Assembly (NCBI GenBank): GCA_964520655.1
Contig: CAZFNI010000006.1
Coordinates: forward strand, 82,576-146,575
Direction of reading: 5' to 3'
DNA from: JACQQW01 sp964520655
Lineage (GTDB): Bacteria; Omnitrophota; Gorgyraeia; Zapsychrales; Fredricksoniimonadaceae
DNA: 64,000 nucleotides
This document shows, in pieces, positions 40,001 through 48,241 of the stretch. Every line of letters begins with the position of its first letter. The stretch's first letter is position 1. The notes under the pieces were generated by a model, which saw only the letters and a program-made list of their open reading frames with translations, made no database searches and was not told the DNA's origin. The position numbers were made by a program, and so were the translations under genes.

Positions 40001-40913
40001 ATTAAAGGATACCGCGGCGGCTATAGGTATTTTTGACGGGGTGCACCGGGGGCATCGTTATTTGCTCGGAAAAATGCTGGCTAAGGCCAGAACCCACCGT
40101 TATACGTCCGCGGTCATCACATTTTTCCCGCACCCTGCCCATGTCCTGCGTCCCGACCTGCAGCTGAAATATTTAACCACTATGGCTCAGCGTATGTGTT
40201 TGCTTGAGGAGCTTGGGGTGGACATTTGTCTGGTTGTTCGTTTTACAAAGACTTTTGCGCATGTGAAACCGGAGTCTTTCATTAAGAATGTCCTGGTCCG
40301 TCAGCTGGGCGTCAAAGAGTTATTTGTCGGCGATGATTTTCGTTTCGGCCGGGAACGCGCCGGTGATGTGGGGTTATTTCGATCGCTGTCTAAAGAATGT
40401 GGTTACAGTATGCATGGGGTCAAGGCATTAAAAAATGGGGGGAAGCCAGTGAGCAGTACCCGCATTCGGCGGATGGTCGTGCAAGGTGATCTCTTAAGTG
40501 CAAAAAAATTATTGGGCCGGGACTTTAGCTGCGAAGGTAAGGTTGTTAAAGGCGACGGCCGCGGCAAGACCCTTGGTTTTCCGACAGCCAATATTGATTA
40601 TCAGAACGGGATCATGCCTCCCAACGGGGTTTATGCGGTTGTTGTTGCACATAAACGTAAATTCTACAAAGGCGTGGCCAATTTGGGGTTTCGTCCTTCT
40701 TTTGAAACAGCATCTCCAAAACCGCTTTTGGAAGTGCATTGCTTTGACCTGCATCAAGATATCTACGGGGATTTGATCGAAGTTTCTTTTATCAGGAAGA
40801 TCCGAGACGAGCGCTCTTTCCCCTCAGTAGAAATGCTCACCCAACAGATCAACAGGGATGCCGTCAAGGCGCGTGGCATTCTACGATCCCATAGGGTATA
40901 CTTGTCCCGGTAG
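39969..40913 (+). CDS. ribF: Bifunctional riboflavin kinase/FAD synthetase
   Basis: 314 residues. It converts riboflavin to FMN and FAD, consuming the product of the rib genes at 26.7-31.7 kb. The FAD synthetase domain has IGIFDGVHRGHRYLLGKML (about 20) and SSTRIRRMVVQGDL; the kinase domain has GDGRGKTLGFPTANI (about 202), PNGVYAVVV and DIYGDLIEVSFIRKIRDE. I chose ATG 39969 with GAGG upstream; ATG 39963 is possible. The stop falls inside a palindrome that precedes the giant gene. Confidence 0.94.
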   Translation: MKVILLTSKVKLKDTAAAIGIFDGVHRGHRYLLGKMLAKARTHRYTSAVITFFPHPAHVLRPDLQLKYLTTMAQRMCLLEELGVDICLVVRFTKTFAHVKPESFIKNVLVRQLGVKELFVGDDFRFGRERAGDVGLFRSLSKECGYSMHGVKALKNGGKPVSSTRIRRMVVQGDLLSAKKLLGRDFSCEGKVVKGDGRGKTLGFPTANIDYQNGIMPPNGVYAVVVAHKRKFYKGVANLGFRPSFETASPKPLLEVHCFDLHQDIYGDLIEVSFIRKIRDERSFPSVEMLTQQINRDAVKARGILRSHRVYLSR

Positions 40914-40926
40914 TATATATACTACC
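40909..40926. promoter_or_regulatory. Perfect 18-base palindrome before the giant gene
   Basis: GGTAGTATATATACTACC, itself bracketed by TCCCG and CGGGA. It contains the ribF stop and lies 13 bases before the giant gene's ATG. It fits an operator or a hairpin masking the start; TATATA/TATACT within it could serve as -10. Confidence 0.5.
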
Positions 40927-40938
40927 TTTCGGGAAAAT

Positions 40939-43900
40939 ATGATGTTATTGCGGCCCATTATCCATTTTAGCGTTATTCTTTCTTTGCTCGTCACATCCGT
41001 GATGCCTTTGTCCAGGGCATCGGCGGCGCCTTTGTCTGATCTTCCTAAAGCCGGCACAATGGTTGCTTTAAGTCAAGCCTATCAACCTGCGATCATCCGG
41101 GGCATCACCGTCCATCCAGATGATCCGTTTATCTTCGATTTTATTGTGGATGCCGGGCAGGACAAGCTGCAGGGCGAGGCATTGAATATGGAAGGGGATA
41201 AGCTGGTCAAATATTTCCTGGCGGCCCTTGCGGTGCCAGAGAAGGAATTGTGGGTCAACTTAAGTCCTTATGAACAAGAACGCGTTATTCCTGAAGGGTT
41301 GGGGCAAACCGATATGGGACGCGATCTTTTGGCGCAGGATTATATTTTAAAGCAATTGACCGCATCATTGATCTATCCGGAAAAGGAACTGGGCAAGAAT
41401 TTCTGGGACAAGGTTTACAGTCAGATGCAAGCTAAATACGGCAAGAGCGTCAATGTTCCGGTAAATACTTTTAATAAAGTCTGGATCATGGCGGATCAGG
41501 CTGAGGTGTTTGAGCGTGCTCAGACGGCCATGGTGACCAAGAGTCACTTGAAGGTCATGCTGGAGGAGGATTATTTAGCGATGAATAGAAATGCGGCGGG
41601 TGGCGCTGAAGTTGGTGCTTTTGCCCGCAGCGACAGGGGGTCAATGGCTTTATTCCCAGCTACCCCACGGGGGGATGGGTGGCGCGAGGACAAAAGCACC
41701 AATTCAGCGACAGGACCCGCTCTTGCTAGCCAGGTCATAAAGGAAATCATCCTTCCTGAACTCGAACGTGAAGTGAACACGGGAAAGAATTTCGCGCCGC
41801 TGCGTCAGATATTTCATTCCATCATCCTGGCTGGTTGGTACAAGAATAATTTGAAGGAGGCGTTGCTCAATCAGGTCTATTCAGATCAGAACAAAGTGCG
41901 CGGTATTGATCTTGATGATAAAACAGTCAAACAGCAAATTTATGAACAATATTTGAAGGCGTATAAAAAAGGCGTGTTCAATTTTATCAAGGATGACATG
42001 GTCGAGGGACGCATGGTTCCCCGGAAATATTTCTCCGGCGGGGTCGATGCCGCGATGGCCCTTCATCCCAAAAGAACAACGGACAGTGCCATGCTCATCA
42101 CCGGCCTTGCTGGTGCTTTGCTTCAGGCGATCACGGTTAGATTAAAAAGGAATGATGTGAAGAAAGAGAAAAAGACCGCCCCTAGCGAACAATTCCGAGT
42201 GATCATCAGCAAGTTGATCAACAATATACAGGGTCCGGATAAGTGGGTCATGCGTCCTTTGTATAACCGTTGGGAAGTAGGGGTGACAGTTGAGGGCTGG
42301 CCAAGAACCGTTGATGGAAAGAGTACGGCCAGTGCCGAGGACTCCAGGATGCTGTTGGATATTTCTCGGGAGTTTCAACAGGTTTTTCCTGATGCTGTAT
42401 TTGCTGTGGGGGCACAGAATTGGAATCTGCGGATCGTTTATATCGTTAAGACAGAGGCAGAAGCTTTTAGGGTGAAAAACATGCTTAACAGTTCTTCAGT
42501 CACTTCAGATATGGTCCAGTTGCTGGAGAGCTATCTGAAAGAAGGAAAAGCGGCTCCTAGGTCTGGCGAGGCCGCAAAGGAACGTAAGTCCGACGCCGCG
42601 ATGCAAAGCCTCCCCAAGGAATATGTGCTTAGGGTGAAGCGTTTGGAGAAATATGAAGCACATACGACCTCTCAGGCGATGATTGATCAATTAATGCGGG
42701 ATAAGGAACGTCTGGAATCTACAGAGAAATATATGACAGGACAAATGGAAAGAGGATTTGCTTACGATTTTCAAAAGAAGGAAGCCCAAGCCCGTCTAGA
42801 GAGGGTGCAGAAGGATTTGATCATTATAAAAAAAGCGTTAGAGGTGTGGGAAGAAATACGACTTGCCCAGATCCCTCATTTAAGCCGCAGGGATATAGTG
42901 AATGCTTTTGTTAGGGATTTTGGTTTGGATTATGGCGTTGGAGGAGAAGAGGAGGCTTATGACTATTCGTTAAAAAGGGATGAATCGATCCTGCCTTTTC
43001 TAAAGTTCCTAAAGAGTAAACAAGGTGCGAATATTCCTTTGGTGGTCATCAATCAACCCGACGGCCAAATTGTGGACCCGGGCATTCAAGAAATGATGGG
43101 TTTTGGGATCGATGCGAAAGAAGCATTAAGGATCTTAGCTGTTTATCTTGATCCGCGCGCTGCCTCTGTTGTGGAGGCCGTATTGAACATGACCATTGAA
43201 TTGTCAGGGGCATTAAGCGAAAAGGGTATCCATGCTGCGGATGAGATAGCAATTTATATCATCAATCAAATGGGGTTAGACGGCGGAGACGCTATTACAG
43301 ATAGTGCCATGCTGGGAGAGCTTATCCGTGATTATTATCCTTTGCCGAGAAGCACACTTCATCCTCTAAAGATGATGGATCAGCTAAAAGCACGATTAAA
43401 CAGCCGGACAGACCGCGAGTGGGTCGCGGTTTCTGACAGCGAAGACGTGCTGCGCCGCGTGCGTTGGGACGTGCATTTTTCTTTAGATGGTCAGGATCAT
43501 ACATTGAATGGTTTTCTGGCAACGCTTGGACTGCCAAGTGAATTCCATCAAAATCTTGAGCGCGACGGAGGTGCGTCGGTGATCATCTATGATGTAAATA
43601 CACGCGCCTTGACCGGTCGCGTTCACCGCGCTTTGACCGCGTTGGCCAGGGAATTAAGAGCTGACCAAAAATTCAACCACCGTTATAGCATTAAGTTGAC
43701 GCCCAATAAGGATCAACAGTACTTCCCGGGAACGCTGCATACAGCTAGAATCGCTTTTTCCGTCAGGGAGAATGAACCCAGGGCTGAAAAGTATTATGAT
43801 TCAACGAACTGGATGGTGCGGCTGCGGGCATTGTCGACAAATGAATTACAGGGGTTGCTGGCTCAGGAAGAGCGTATTGTTCGAGAAGTCAAGAATGGGG

Positions 43901-46377
43901 TCAGTGATTCCGCGTTGCATCAGGCCGTGGCGATGGCGCAGGAGCGATTGTATTTTTTTAAGGTGTTGGAGAAAGAAATATCGATAAGGGATCGTTTCAC
44001 AAAAGCTGCTGAGGCGTATATCAACGGTGCCGATGAGGCCAGAAAGACGGCCTTCCAGGTTTTGGTCAATGAGACGACATATTGGAGTTATGCCCAGATC
44101 AAGAAATTAAAAGAAGCCGCGCAAGATGAGCAGGTCCGTCTTGAATGGGAAAGAGTTCTGGATGCGATCGAGGAGAGATACAACGGCGTAAGAAAACAAG
44201 GCCGGTTTGATAAGAATGAGGTTGGCCAGTTATTAAGCGGGACTGACGCCGCGATGGCTTATGGTTTTCCTAAGCAGATCTATAATTATATGGCGGGATT
44301 TGAATCACCTGAACGCTTGGCGATCATCGACGGGATCCTCAGAGCCAGCAAGGATGTTCTGGCAGCGATAGGGGCGACGGACAAGGTCAGGTTGGCGCTG
44401 GGGTTGTATTATTTAGGGTATTACGATATTGAAAAATTAACATACCGTTTGAAAGGGATCTTTATTGAAGAATCGAGGACTTATAGCGTAGAAGATGCGA
44501 GAGCCCGCCGTTTGAATGCCGTTGATCAACAGCGGCTGGATGGTCTTCTGGAGGTTGCTTATAATCCTCCATTAAGGCTGGTCAATAACGTCGAACTGGA
44601 TATTGATGCGGCGGCGAGAGCTCAAAAGAATATTCTCGTGCTGGATGATGATCCTCAACAGATCTCCCGTTTGGAGGGATATTTTAAAACGATGGGGTAT
44701 TCTGTCGTAACAGCGCAGAAACTCGACTGGGCGAAGAAAATATTGGGCTCATCAACTCAACCGATCCATATCATTATCAGCGACATGGAACTGGAGGGGG
44801 AGAGGAATAGTCACATACTGCTAAGTCGGGCGCTTGAGGCATCGCATCCTCCGGCGTTCTTTCTAAGGGCGGACAATATTTTAAGCGTGCTCTATGATAA
44901 CAAGATCTTTAATGAATTCATCGAAGAATATCCGGGTAGGGATATAAGCGGTATTTTCGATAAAGATGATTTTTCGCTTCAGCGTTTGGGCCGCGCGATA
45001 GATCGTGTGTTGTTTAGTGATGCCGCGATGGCTGGGTCCGCTGAGACGAAGCCCGAAGCGAATGCGGATAGGGCGATGAATGTGATACGCCAGCTTCGAG
45101 CATTGGACAGGCTGGATGCGCCTGGTCTAATGAAAGCGTTGGAAAAATTGATCGGGGCCCTTCGGGACCCTAATGTTTTTCTTGAACAAAGGATCAAGAT
45201 CATTGACGGCATCCTCGCCAGGAAGAATATCAGCAAGCCGCCTAAAGCGGTTGAAACCTTAAAAAGCGTGAGACGGTTTCTCATCGATGATGACGTTAAG
45301 TTCTTGTTGGATGTTGGTCCCAGAGAAGAGGTCCTTGCGGTAGAGACAATGTTATTGGCTTTTAAGGATCCGCAGGTCGACGAGGTTGTTGAGGCAATGA
45401 TGCTGCTGGGTGGTTTTTCAAAAAGAACGAAACGATACCAAAGGATATATGACATCGCCAGGCAGTTGATCGATCAACCTGTTAGACCAGATGTTCAGAC
45501 GGGCTTAACAAGGACGGAACAGCTGCAGGACATCGATCGGCAGATCACAGTATTGGAAGAAGAACTTCAAGTCATTAGGAATGATATCGCGTCGATGGAA
45601 AGTGTTGTTGGCGCGAGGTTCGAGGGGGAATTATTAAAAGTCGGACTTCGGGATAATGATAAAAGAAGAGGGATCTTAAGCAGGATCAGTGAGGAATTAC
45701 AGAGTAATCCTCAGATCAAAGGGTTAAAACAGTCGCGCGCAGATATTGAGGAACGTTTAGAGAAGCTTCGTTCGCAGCGGTTTTCTTTGGAACAGAAGAT
45801 GCATGACGGCCAAACAGCGCTTGCGGCCCCGGTTGTGACGGCTTTCACAGCGGCAAGCACTGCCCCTGTTGCTGTATCGGAAGACATCCATTTTGATACG
45901 ATCGTCAAGGCAGCCAATTTCATTATGGCTGAGCGGCTGCGGCTTCGTTTAAAGATCCCTGAAGTTGCTCGTCGAGTTCGGGTGAGTTCTGAGACGGTCG
46001 AGGCATGGGAGCTGGGTAAAGATCTGTTCATTCAAGGCATCATCCACCCAGCTTTAAGACGCTGGGCGGACCAGTTGCATGTGAGCCATCAAGAAGAGTT
46101 GTTTTATGATCTGGAACAGTTGTTAACCAAGATGCGTCAGGAAGTTGTTCCAGGCGGCGATGTGCAGCAGGGCGGGGACATGGCCATGAAGGGTGGTATT
46201 GATCTAGTCCAATCCAATGATCTTACAGTGACTCGCAAAGAGGGCGCCGGCGTGAAGATGGATATTGATCCCAATGTCATTGAGCAAATTAAACGTGATG
46301 GTGTTGATGGACTATCACCCCAGATCATCAATGTCCGACCCATTGTCGATATTCTGCGTTTTATTACCCTCCAATAA
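40939..46377 (+). CDS. Giant exported modular protein with repeated D-A/S-A-M junctions
   Basis: 1812 residues. The signal peptide (MMLLRPIIHFSVILSLLVTS followed by VMPLSRASA) is cut near residue 29. Four-residue motifs recur at 370 (DAAM), 382 (DSAM), 552 (DAAM), 788 (DSAM), 1103 (DAAM), 1361 (DAAM) and, degenerate, 1747 (DMAM), dividing it into blocks of about 170-390 residues. Recognisable parts: a receiver-like domain at about 1228-1355 (NILVLDDDPQQISRLEGYF; IIISDMEL), a coiled coil at about 1525-1620, a Cro/C1-type helix-turn-helix at about 1660-1710 (IPEVARRVRVSSETVEAWEL), and a closing block (MKGGIDLV to LRFITLQ). Other blocks are not recognised. It stands alone between ribF and mraZ. 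From memory, Omnitrophota encode such giants. A polyprotein cut at the motifs is one hypothesis. I chose ATG 40939 because it starts the signal peptide. Confidence 0.85.
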   Translation: MMLLRPIIHFSVILSLLVTSVMPLSRASAAPLSDLPKAGTMVALSQAYQPAIIRGITVHPDDPFIFDFIVDAGQDKLQGEALNMEGDKLVKYFLAALAVPEKELWVNLSPYEQERVIPEGLGQTDMGRDLLAQDYILKQLTASLIYPEKELGKNFWDKVYSQMQAKYGKSVNVPVNTFNKVWIMADQAEVFERAQTAMVTKSHLKVMLEEDYLAMNRNAAGGAEVGAFARSDRGSMALFPATPRGDGWREDKSTNSATGPALASQVIKEIILPELEREVNTGKNFAPLRQIFHSIILAGWYKNNLKEALLNQVYSDQNKVRGIDLDDKTVKQQIYEQYLKAYKKGVFNFIKDDMVEGRMVPRKYFSGGVDAAMALHPKRTTDSAMLITGLAGALLQAITVRLKRNDVKKEKKTAPSEQFRVIISKLINNIQGPDKWVMRPLYNRWEVGVTVEGWPRTVDGKSTASAEDSRMLLDISREFQQVFPDAVFAVGAQNWNLRIVYIVKTEAEAFRVKNMLNSSSVTSDMVQLLESYLKEGKAAPRSGEAAKERKSDAAMQSLPKEYVLRVKRLEKYEAHTTSQAMIDQLMRDKERLESTEKYMTGQMERGFAYDFQKKEAQARLERVQKDLIIIKKALEVWEEIRLAQIPHLSRRDIVNAFVRDFGLDYGVGGEEEAYDYSLKRDESILPFLKFLKSKQGANIPLVVINQPDGQIVDPGIQEMMGFGIDAKEALRILAVYLDPRAASVVEAVLNMTIELSGALSEKGIHAADEIAIYIINQMGLDGGDAITDSAMLGELIRDYYPLPRSTLHPLKMMDQLKARLNSRTDREWVAVSDSEDVLRRVRWDVHFSLDGQDHTLNGFLATLGLPSEFHQNLERDGGASVIIYDVNTRALTGRVHRALTALARELRADQKFNHRYSIKLTPNKDQQYFPGTLHTARIAFSVRENEPRAEKYYDSTNWMVRLRALSTNELQGLLAQEERIVREVKNGVSDSALHQAVAMAQERLYFFKVLEKEISIRDRFTKAAEAYINGADEARKTAFQVLVNETTYWSYAQIKKLKEAAQDEQVRLEWERVLDAIEERYNGVRKQGRFDKNEVGQLLSGTDAAMAYGFPKQIYNYMAGFESPERLAIIDGILRASKDVLAAIGATDKVRLALGLYYLGYYDIEKLTYRLKGIFIEESRTYSVEDARARRLNAVDQQRLDGLLEVAYNPPLRLVNNVELDIDAAARAQKNILVLDDDPQQISRLEGYFKTMGYSVVTAQKLDWAKKILGSSTQPIHIIISDMELEGERNSHILLSRALEASHPPAFFLRADNILSVLYDNKIFNEFIEEYPGRDISGIFDKDDFSLQRLGRAIDRVLFSDAAMAGSAETKPEANADRAMNVIRQLRALDRLDAPGLMKALEKLIGALRDPNVFLEQRIKIIDGILARKNISKPPKAVETLKSVRRFLIDDDVKFLLDVGPREEVLAVETMLLAFKDPQVDEVVEAMMLLGGFSKRTKRYQRIYDIARQLIDQPVRPDVQTGLTRTEQLQDIDRQITVLEEELQVIRNDIASMESVVGARFEGELLKVGLRDNDKRRGILSRISEELQSNPQIKGLKQSRADIEERLEKLRSQRFSLEQKMHDGQTALAAPVVTAFTAASTAPVAVSEDIHFDTIVKAANFIMAERLRLRLKIPEVARRVRVSSETVEAWELGKDLFIQGIIHPALRRWADQLHVSHQEELFYDLEQLLTKMRQEVVPGGDVQQGGDMAMKGGIDLVQSNDLTVTRKEGAGVKMDIDPNVIEQIKRDGVDGLSPQIINVRPIVDILRFITLQ

Positions 46378-46426
46378 ACCCTGTTTTAAATAATATTATT
46401 AATAAATAAAATGACGTTTTTTGGTG

Positions 46427-46455
46427 TTGACAACCCACGCGGGTTCTTCTATACT
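46427..46455 (+). promoter_or_regulatory. Sigma70-type promoter of the dcw cluster (PmraZ)
   Basis: TTGACA at 46427-46432, a 17-base spacer and TATACT at 46450-46455. It would initiate near 46462, right at the first MraZ box. Confidence 0.9.
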
Positions 46456-46462
46456 CACATTC

Positions 46463-46490
46463 AAGTGGAGCAAAGTGGTGTGTTGTGGAG
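46463..46490 (+). promoter_or_regulatory. MraZ operator: three GTGG boxes at 10-base period
   Basis: GTGG occurs at 46465-46468, 46475-46478 and 46485-46488 in the contexts AAGTGGAG, AAGTGGTG and TTGTGGAG. MraZ rings bind direct repeats of such boxes at one-turn spacing in front of their own gene. Confidence 0.75.
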
Positions 46491-46514
46491 TAAATTGTTA
46501 ATTGGAGTTCATTG

Positions 46515-46955
46515 ATGTTCTACGGCGAATATGCCCATGGGATCGATACCAAAGGCCGTTTGATCTTGCCCGCCCGCATTCGGGATGTGGCCAAAGAGAA
46601 CGGCATTGAGAAATTCTTTGTCACCCGCGGTCTGGACAAATGCATCTTTATGTTTTCCGAAGCGGAATGGCATTTGCAGGAAAACAAATTCAAAGGCCTG
46701 TCATTTACCAAGCAGCAGGCCAGGCATTTTAACCGTTTATTCTTCTCGGGCGCTGTTGAGGTCCTGCCGGACCGTCAGGGTCGTTTTATCATCCCGAGTT
46801 ATTTAAAAGATTTTGCCGGCATCAAAAAAGATGCGGTCGTGATCGGTGTATCTAATCGTATCGAGATCTGGGACACCAAGACCTGGCAGGAGTTCTTTAA
46901 CAAACAAAGTGCGGATTTCGAAGCGACGGCTGAAGGGATGCTGGATCTAGCGTGA
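46515..46955 (+). CDS. mraZ: Transcriptional regulator MraZ
   Basis: 146 residues, two SpoVT/AbrB-like repeats. It autorepresses the dcw operon through direct repeats in its promoter, which are visible upstream. First repeat: FYGEYAHGIDTKGRLILPAR with IRDVAKENG; second: GAVEVLPDRQGRFIIPSYLK with VVIGVSNRIEIWD. I chose ATG 46515 with GGAG seven bases ahead; the preceding TTG is in frame but poorly placed. Its stop overlaps the rsmH start (GTGA). Confidence 0.96.
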   Translation: MFYGEYAHGIDTKGRLILPARIRDVAKENGIEKFFVTRGLDKCIFMFSEAEWHLQENKFKGLSFTKQQARHFNRLFFSGAVEVLPDRQGRFIIPSYLKDFAGIKKDAVVIGVSNRIEIWDTKTWQEFFNKQSADFEATAEGMLDLA

Positions 46956-47842
46956 GCGAAACCCATGTTTCTGTCATGCCCCAGGAAGCTCTGGAATACT
47001 TAAATGTTCCCGCTGGCGGTGTGGTTGTCGATGGGACGCTGGGGCTTGCGGGACATTCCTGCTTGATCGCGCAGAAGCTGGGGCAGAACGGGCATTTGAT
47101 CGGTATTGACCGGGATGTGCTGGCCATCAAACTGGCTCAAGAGAAGCTGGCCGGTCTAACACTCCAAAAAGATCTCTGTCAGGGGGATTTCGCGGACATA
47201 CAGCAGCATTTATCGGGTTTAGGAGTCACTGCGGTTGACGGCATTCTGCTGGACCTGGGGATATCCAGTTTTCAGTTGGACAATGCGGCGCGCGGTTTTG
47301 CTTTTAGCAGCGACGGTCCTTTGGATATGCGCATGGATCCTGCGAACGGTAAGAGCGCGGCGGATCTGGTCAATGCCCTGTCAGAGGGAGAGTTGACAGC
47401 CATTATTGAGAAGTATGGGGAAGACCGGTTCGCCAAACGCATTGCCAGGGCGATCGTTTACCACCGGGCAGAGAAACGCATCGAACGTACGGAAGAACTG
47501 GCCCAGATCGTTTTGCGGGCGCTGCCCAAAGGGTATACCCGCGGGCGCATTCATCCGGCGACACGGACATTTCAAGCATTACGCATTGAGGTTAACGACG
47601 AGCTGGGCAGTTTGCAGCGCGCTTTATCGGCATGTTTGGAAGTTTTAAAGCCTGGCGGGCGTTTGTGCGTCATCTCTTTTCATTCATTGGAAGACAGGAT
47701 CGTCAAACAGTCGTTTAAACGGTTTGCGGAACAAGGGCAGGCGGTCATTTTGACCAAAAGACCCTTGGTGCCGACAGAAATAGAATGTGAAACGAATCCC
47801 CGGAGCCGGTCAGCAAAGCTTCGGGCTATCGAGAAAATATAA
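46952..47842 (+). CDS. rsmH: 16S rRNA m4C1402 methyltransferase
   Basis: 296 residues, SAM-dependent methyltransferase. Family phrases: HVSVMPQEALEYLNVPAGG, VDGTLGLAGHSCLIAQKLG (SAM site), LLDLGISSFQLDNAARGFAF, GPLDMRMDP, ARTFQALRIEVNDELG-type TRTFQALRIEVNDELGSL, and CVISFHSLEDRIVKQSF. It starts at GTG 46952 overlapping mraZ and ends at the TAATG shared with ftsL. Confidence 0.97.
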   Translation: MSETHVSVMPQEALEYLNVPAGGVVVDGTLGLAGHSCLIAQKLGQNGHLIGIDRDVLAIKLAQEKLAGLTLQKDLCQGDFADIQQHLSGLGVTAVDGILLDLGISSFQLDNAARGFAFSSDGPLDMRMDPANGKSAADLVNALSEGELTAIIEKYGEDRFAKRIARAIVYHRAEKRIERTEELAQIVLRALPKGYTRGRIHPATRTFQALRIEVNDELGSLQRALSACLEVLKPGGRLCVISFHSLEDRIVKQSFKRFAEQGQAVILTKRPLVPTEIECETNPRSRSAKLRAIEKI

Positions 47843-48222
47843 TGAATCTAGTCTCTTCTTTTAAGATCATGGTGTTCGCCACTGTCGTGGCGCTCATTTA
47901 CACGCATATGCAGATGCAGATCGTGGAGTATTCCTACAAGGCCAAGGAAAAACAGCGGCGCATTCATGAACTTCAGGATAATAACGGCATTTTGACACAC
48001 CAGATTTTGGTGCTAAAATCAGCGAAGCATTTAGGCGAACAGTTATTAAATAAAGATGACGCGTTGCAGTTCATCGGGCGCGATAGGGTGATGACCATTA
48101 ATGCCCCGGTGCCGAAAATACCCGCACGTCCGTCACAGAAACTGAAAGATGCGACCCAGGCCCCTATGTGGAACTGGCTGTCGTTTCTGTCAATACCGGA
48201 AGCACGAGCTTTCGACCGATAA
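47842..48222 (+). CDS. ftsL: FtsL-like division protein
   Basis: 126 residues. A short N-terminus, a membrane helix at about 8-25 (FKIMVFATVVALIYTHMQMQ) and a periplasmic coiled coil (YSYKAKEKQRRIHELQDNNG, then LVLKSAKHLGEQ). Size, topology and the place between rsmH and ftsI identify FtsL, a partner of FtsB/FtsQ in activating FtsWI; sequence alone would be weak. Its C-terminal 40 residues are Pro-rich and unusual for FtsL. Confidence 0.78.
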   Translation: MNLVSSFKIMVFATVVALIYTHMQMQIVEYSYKAKEKQRRIHELQDNNGILTHQILVLKSAKHLGEQLLNKDDALQFIGRDRVMTINAPVPKIPARPSQKLKDATQAPMWNWLSFLSIPEARAFDR

Positions 48223-48241
48223 GAAAAAGATCGAGGCCCAT

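Noticed and set aside
40858..40938. Upstream in-frame extension of the giant protein
   Set aside because: It would overlap ribF and place 27 residues before an otherwise perfect signal peptide.
44979..45455. 158-residue minus-strand frame inside the giant gene
   Set aside because: Low-complexity Ser-rich shadow, without start signals.
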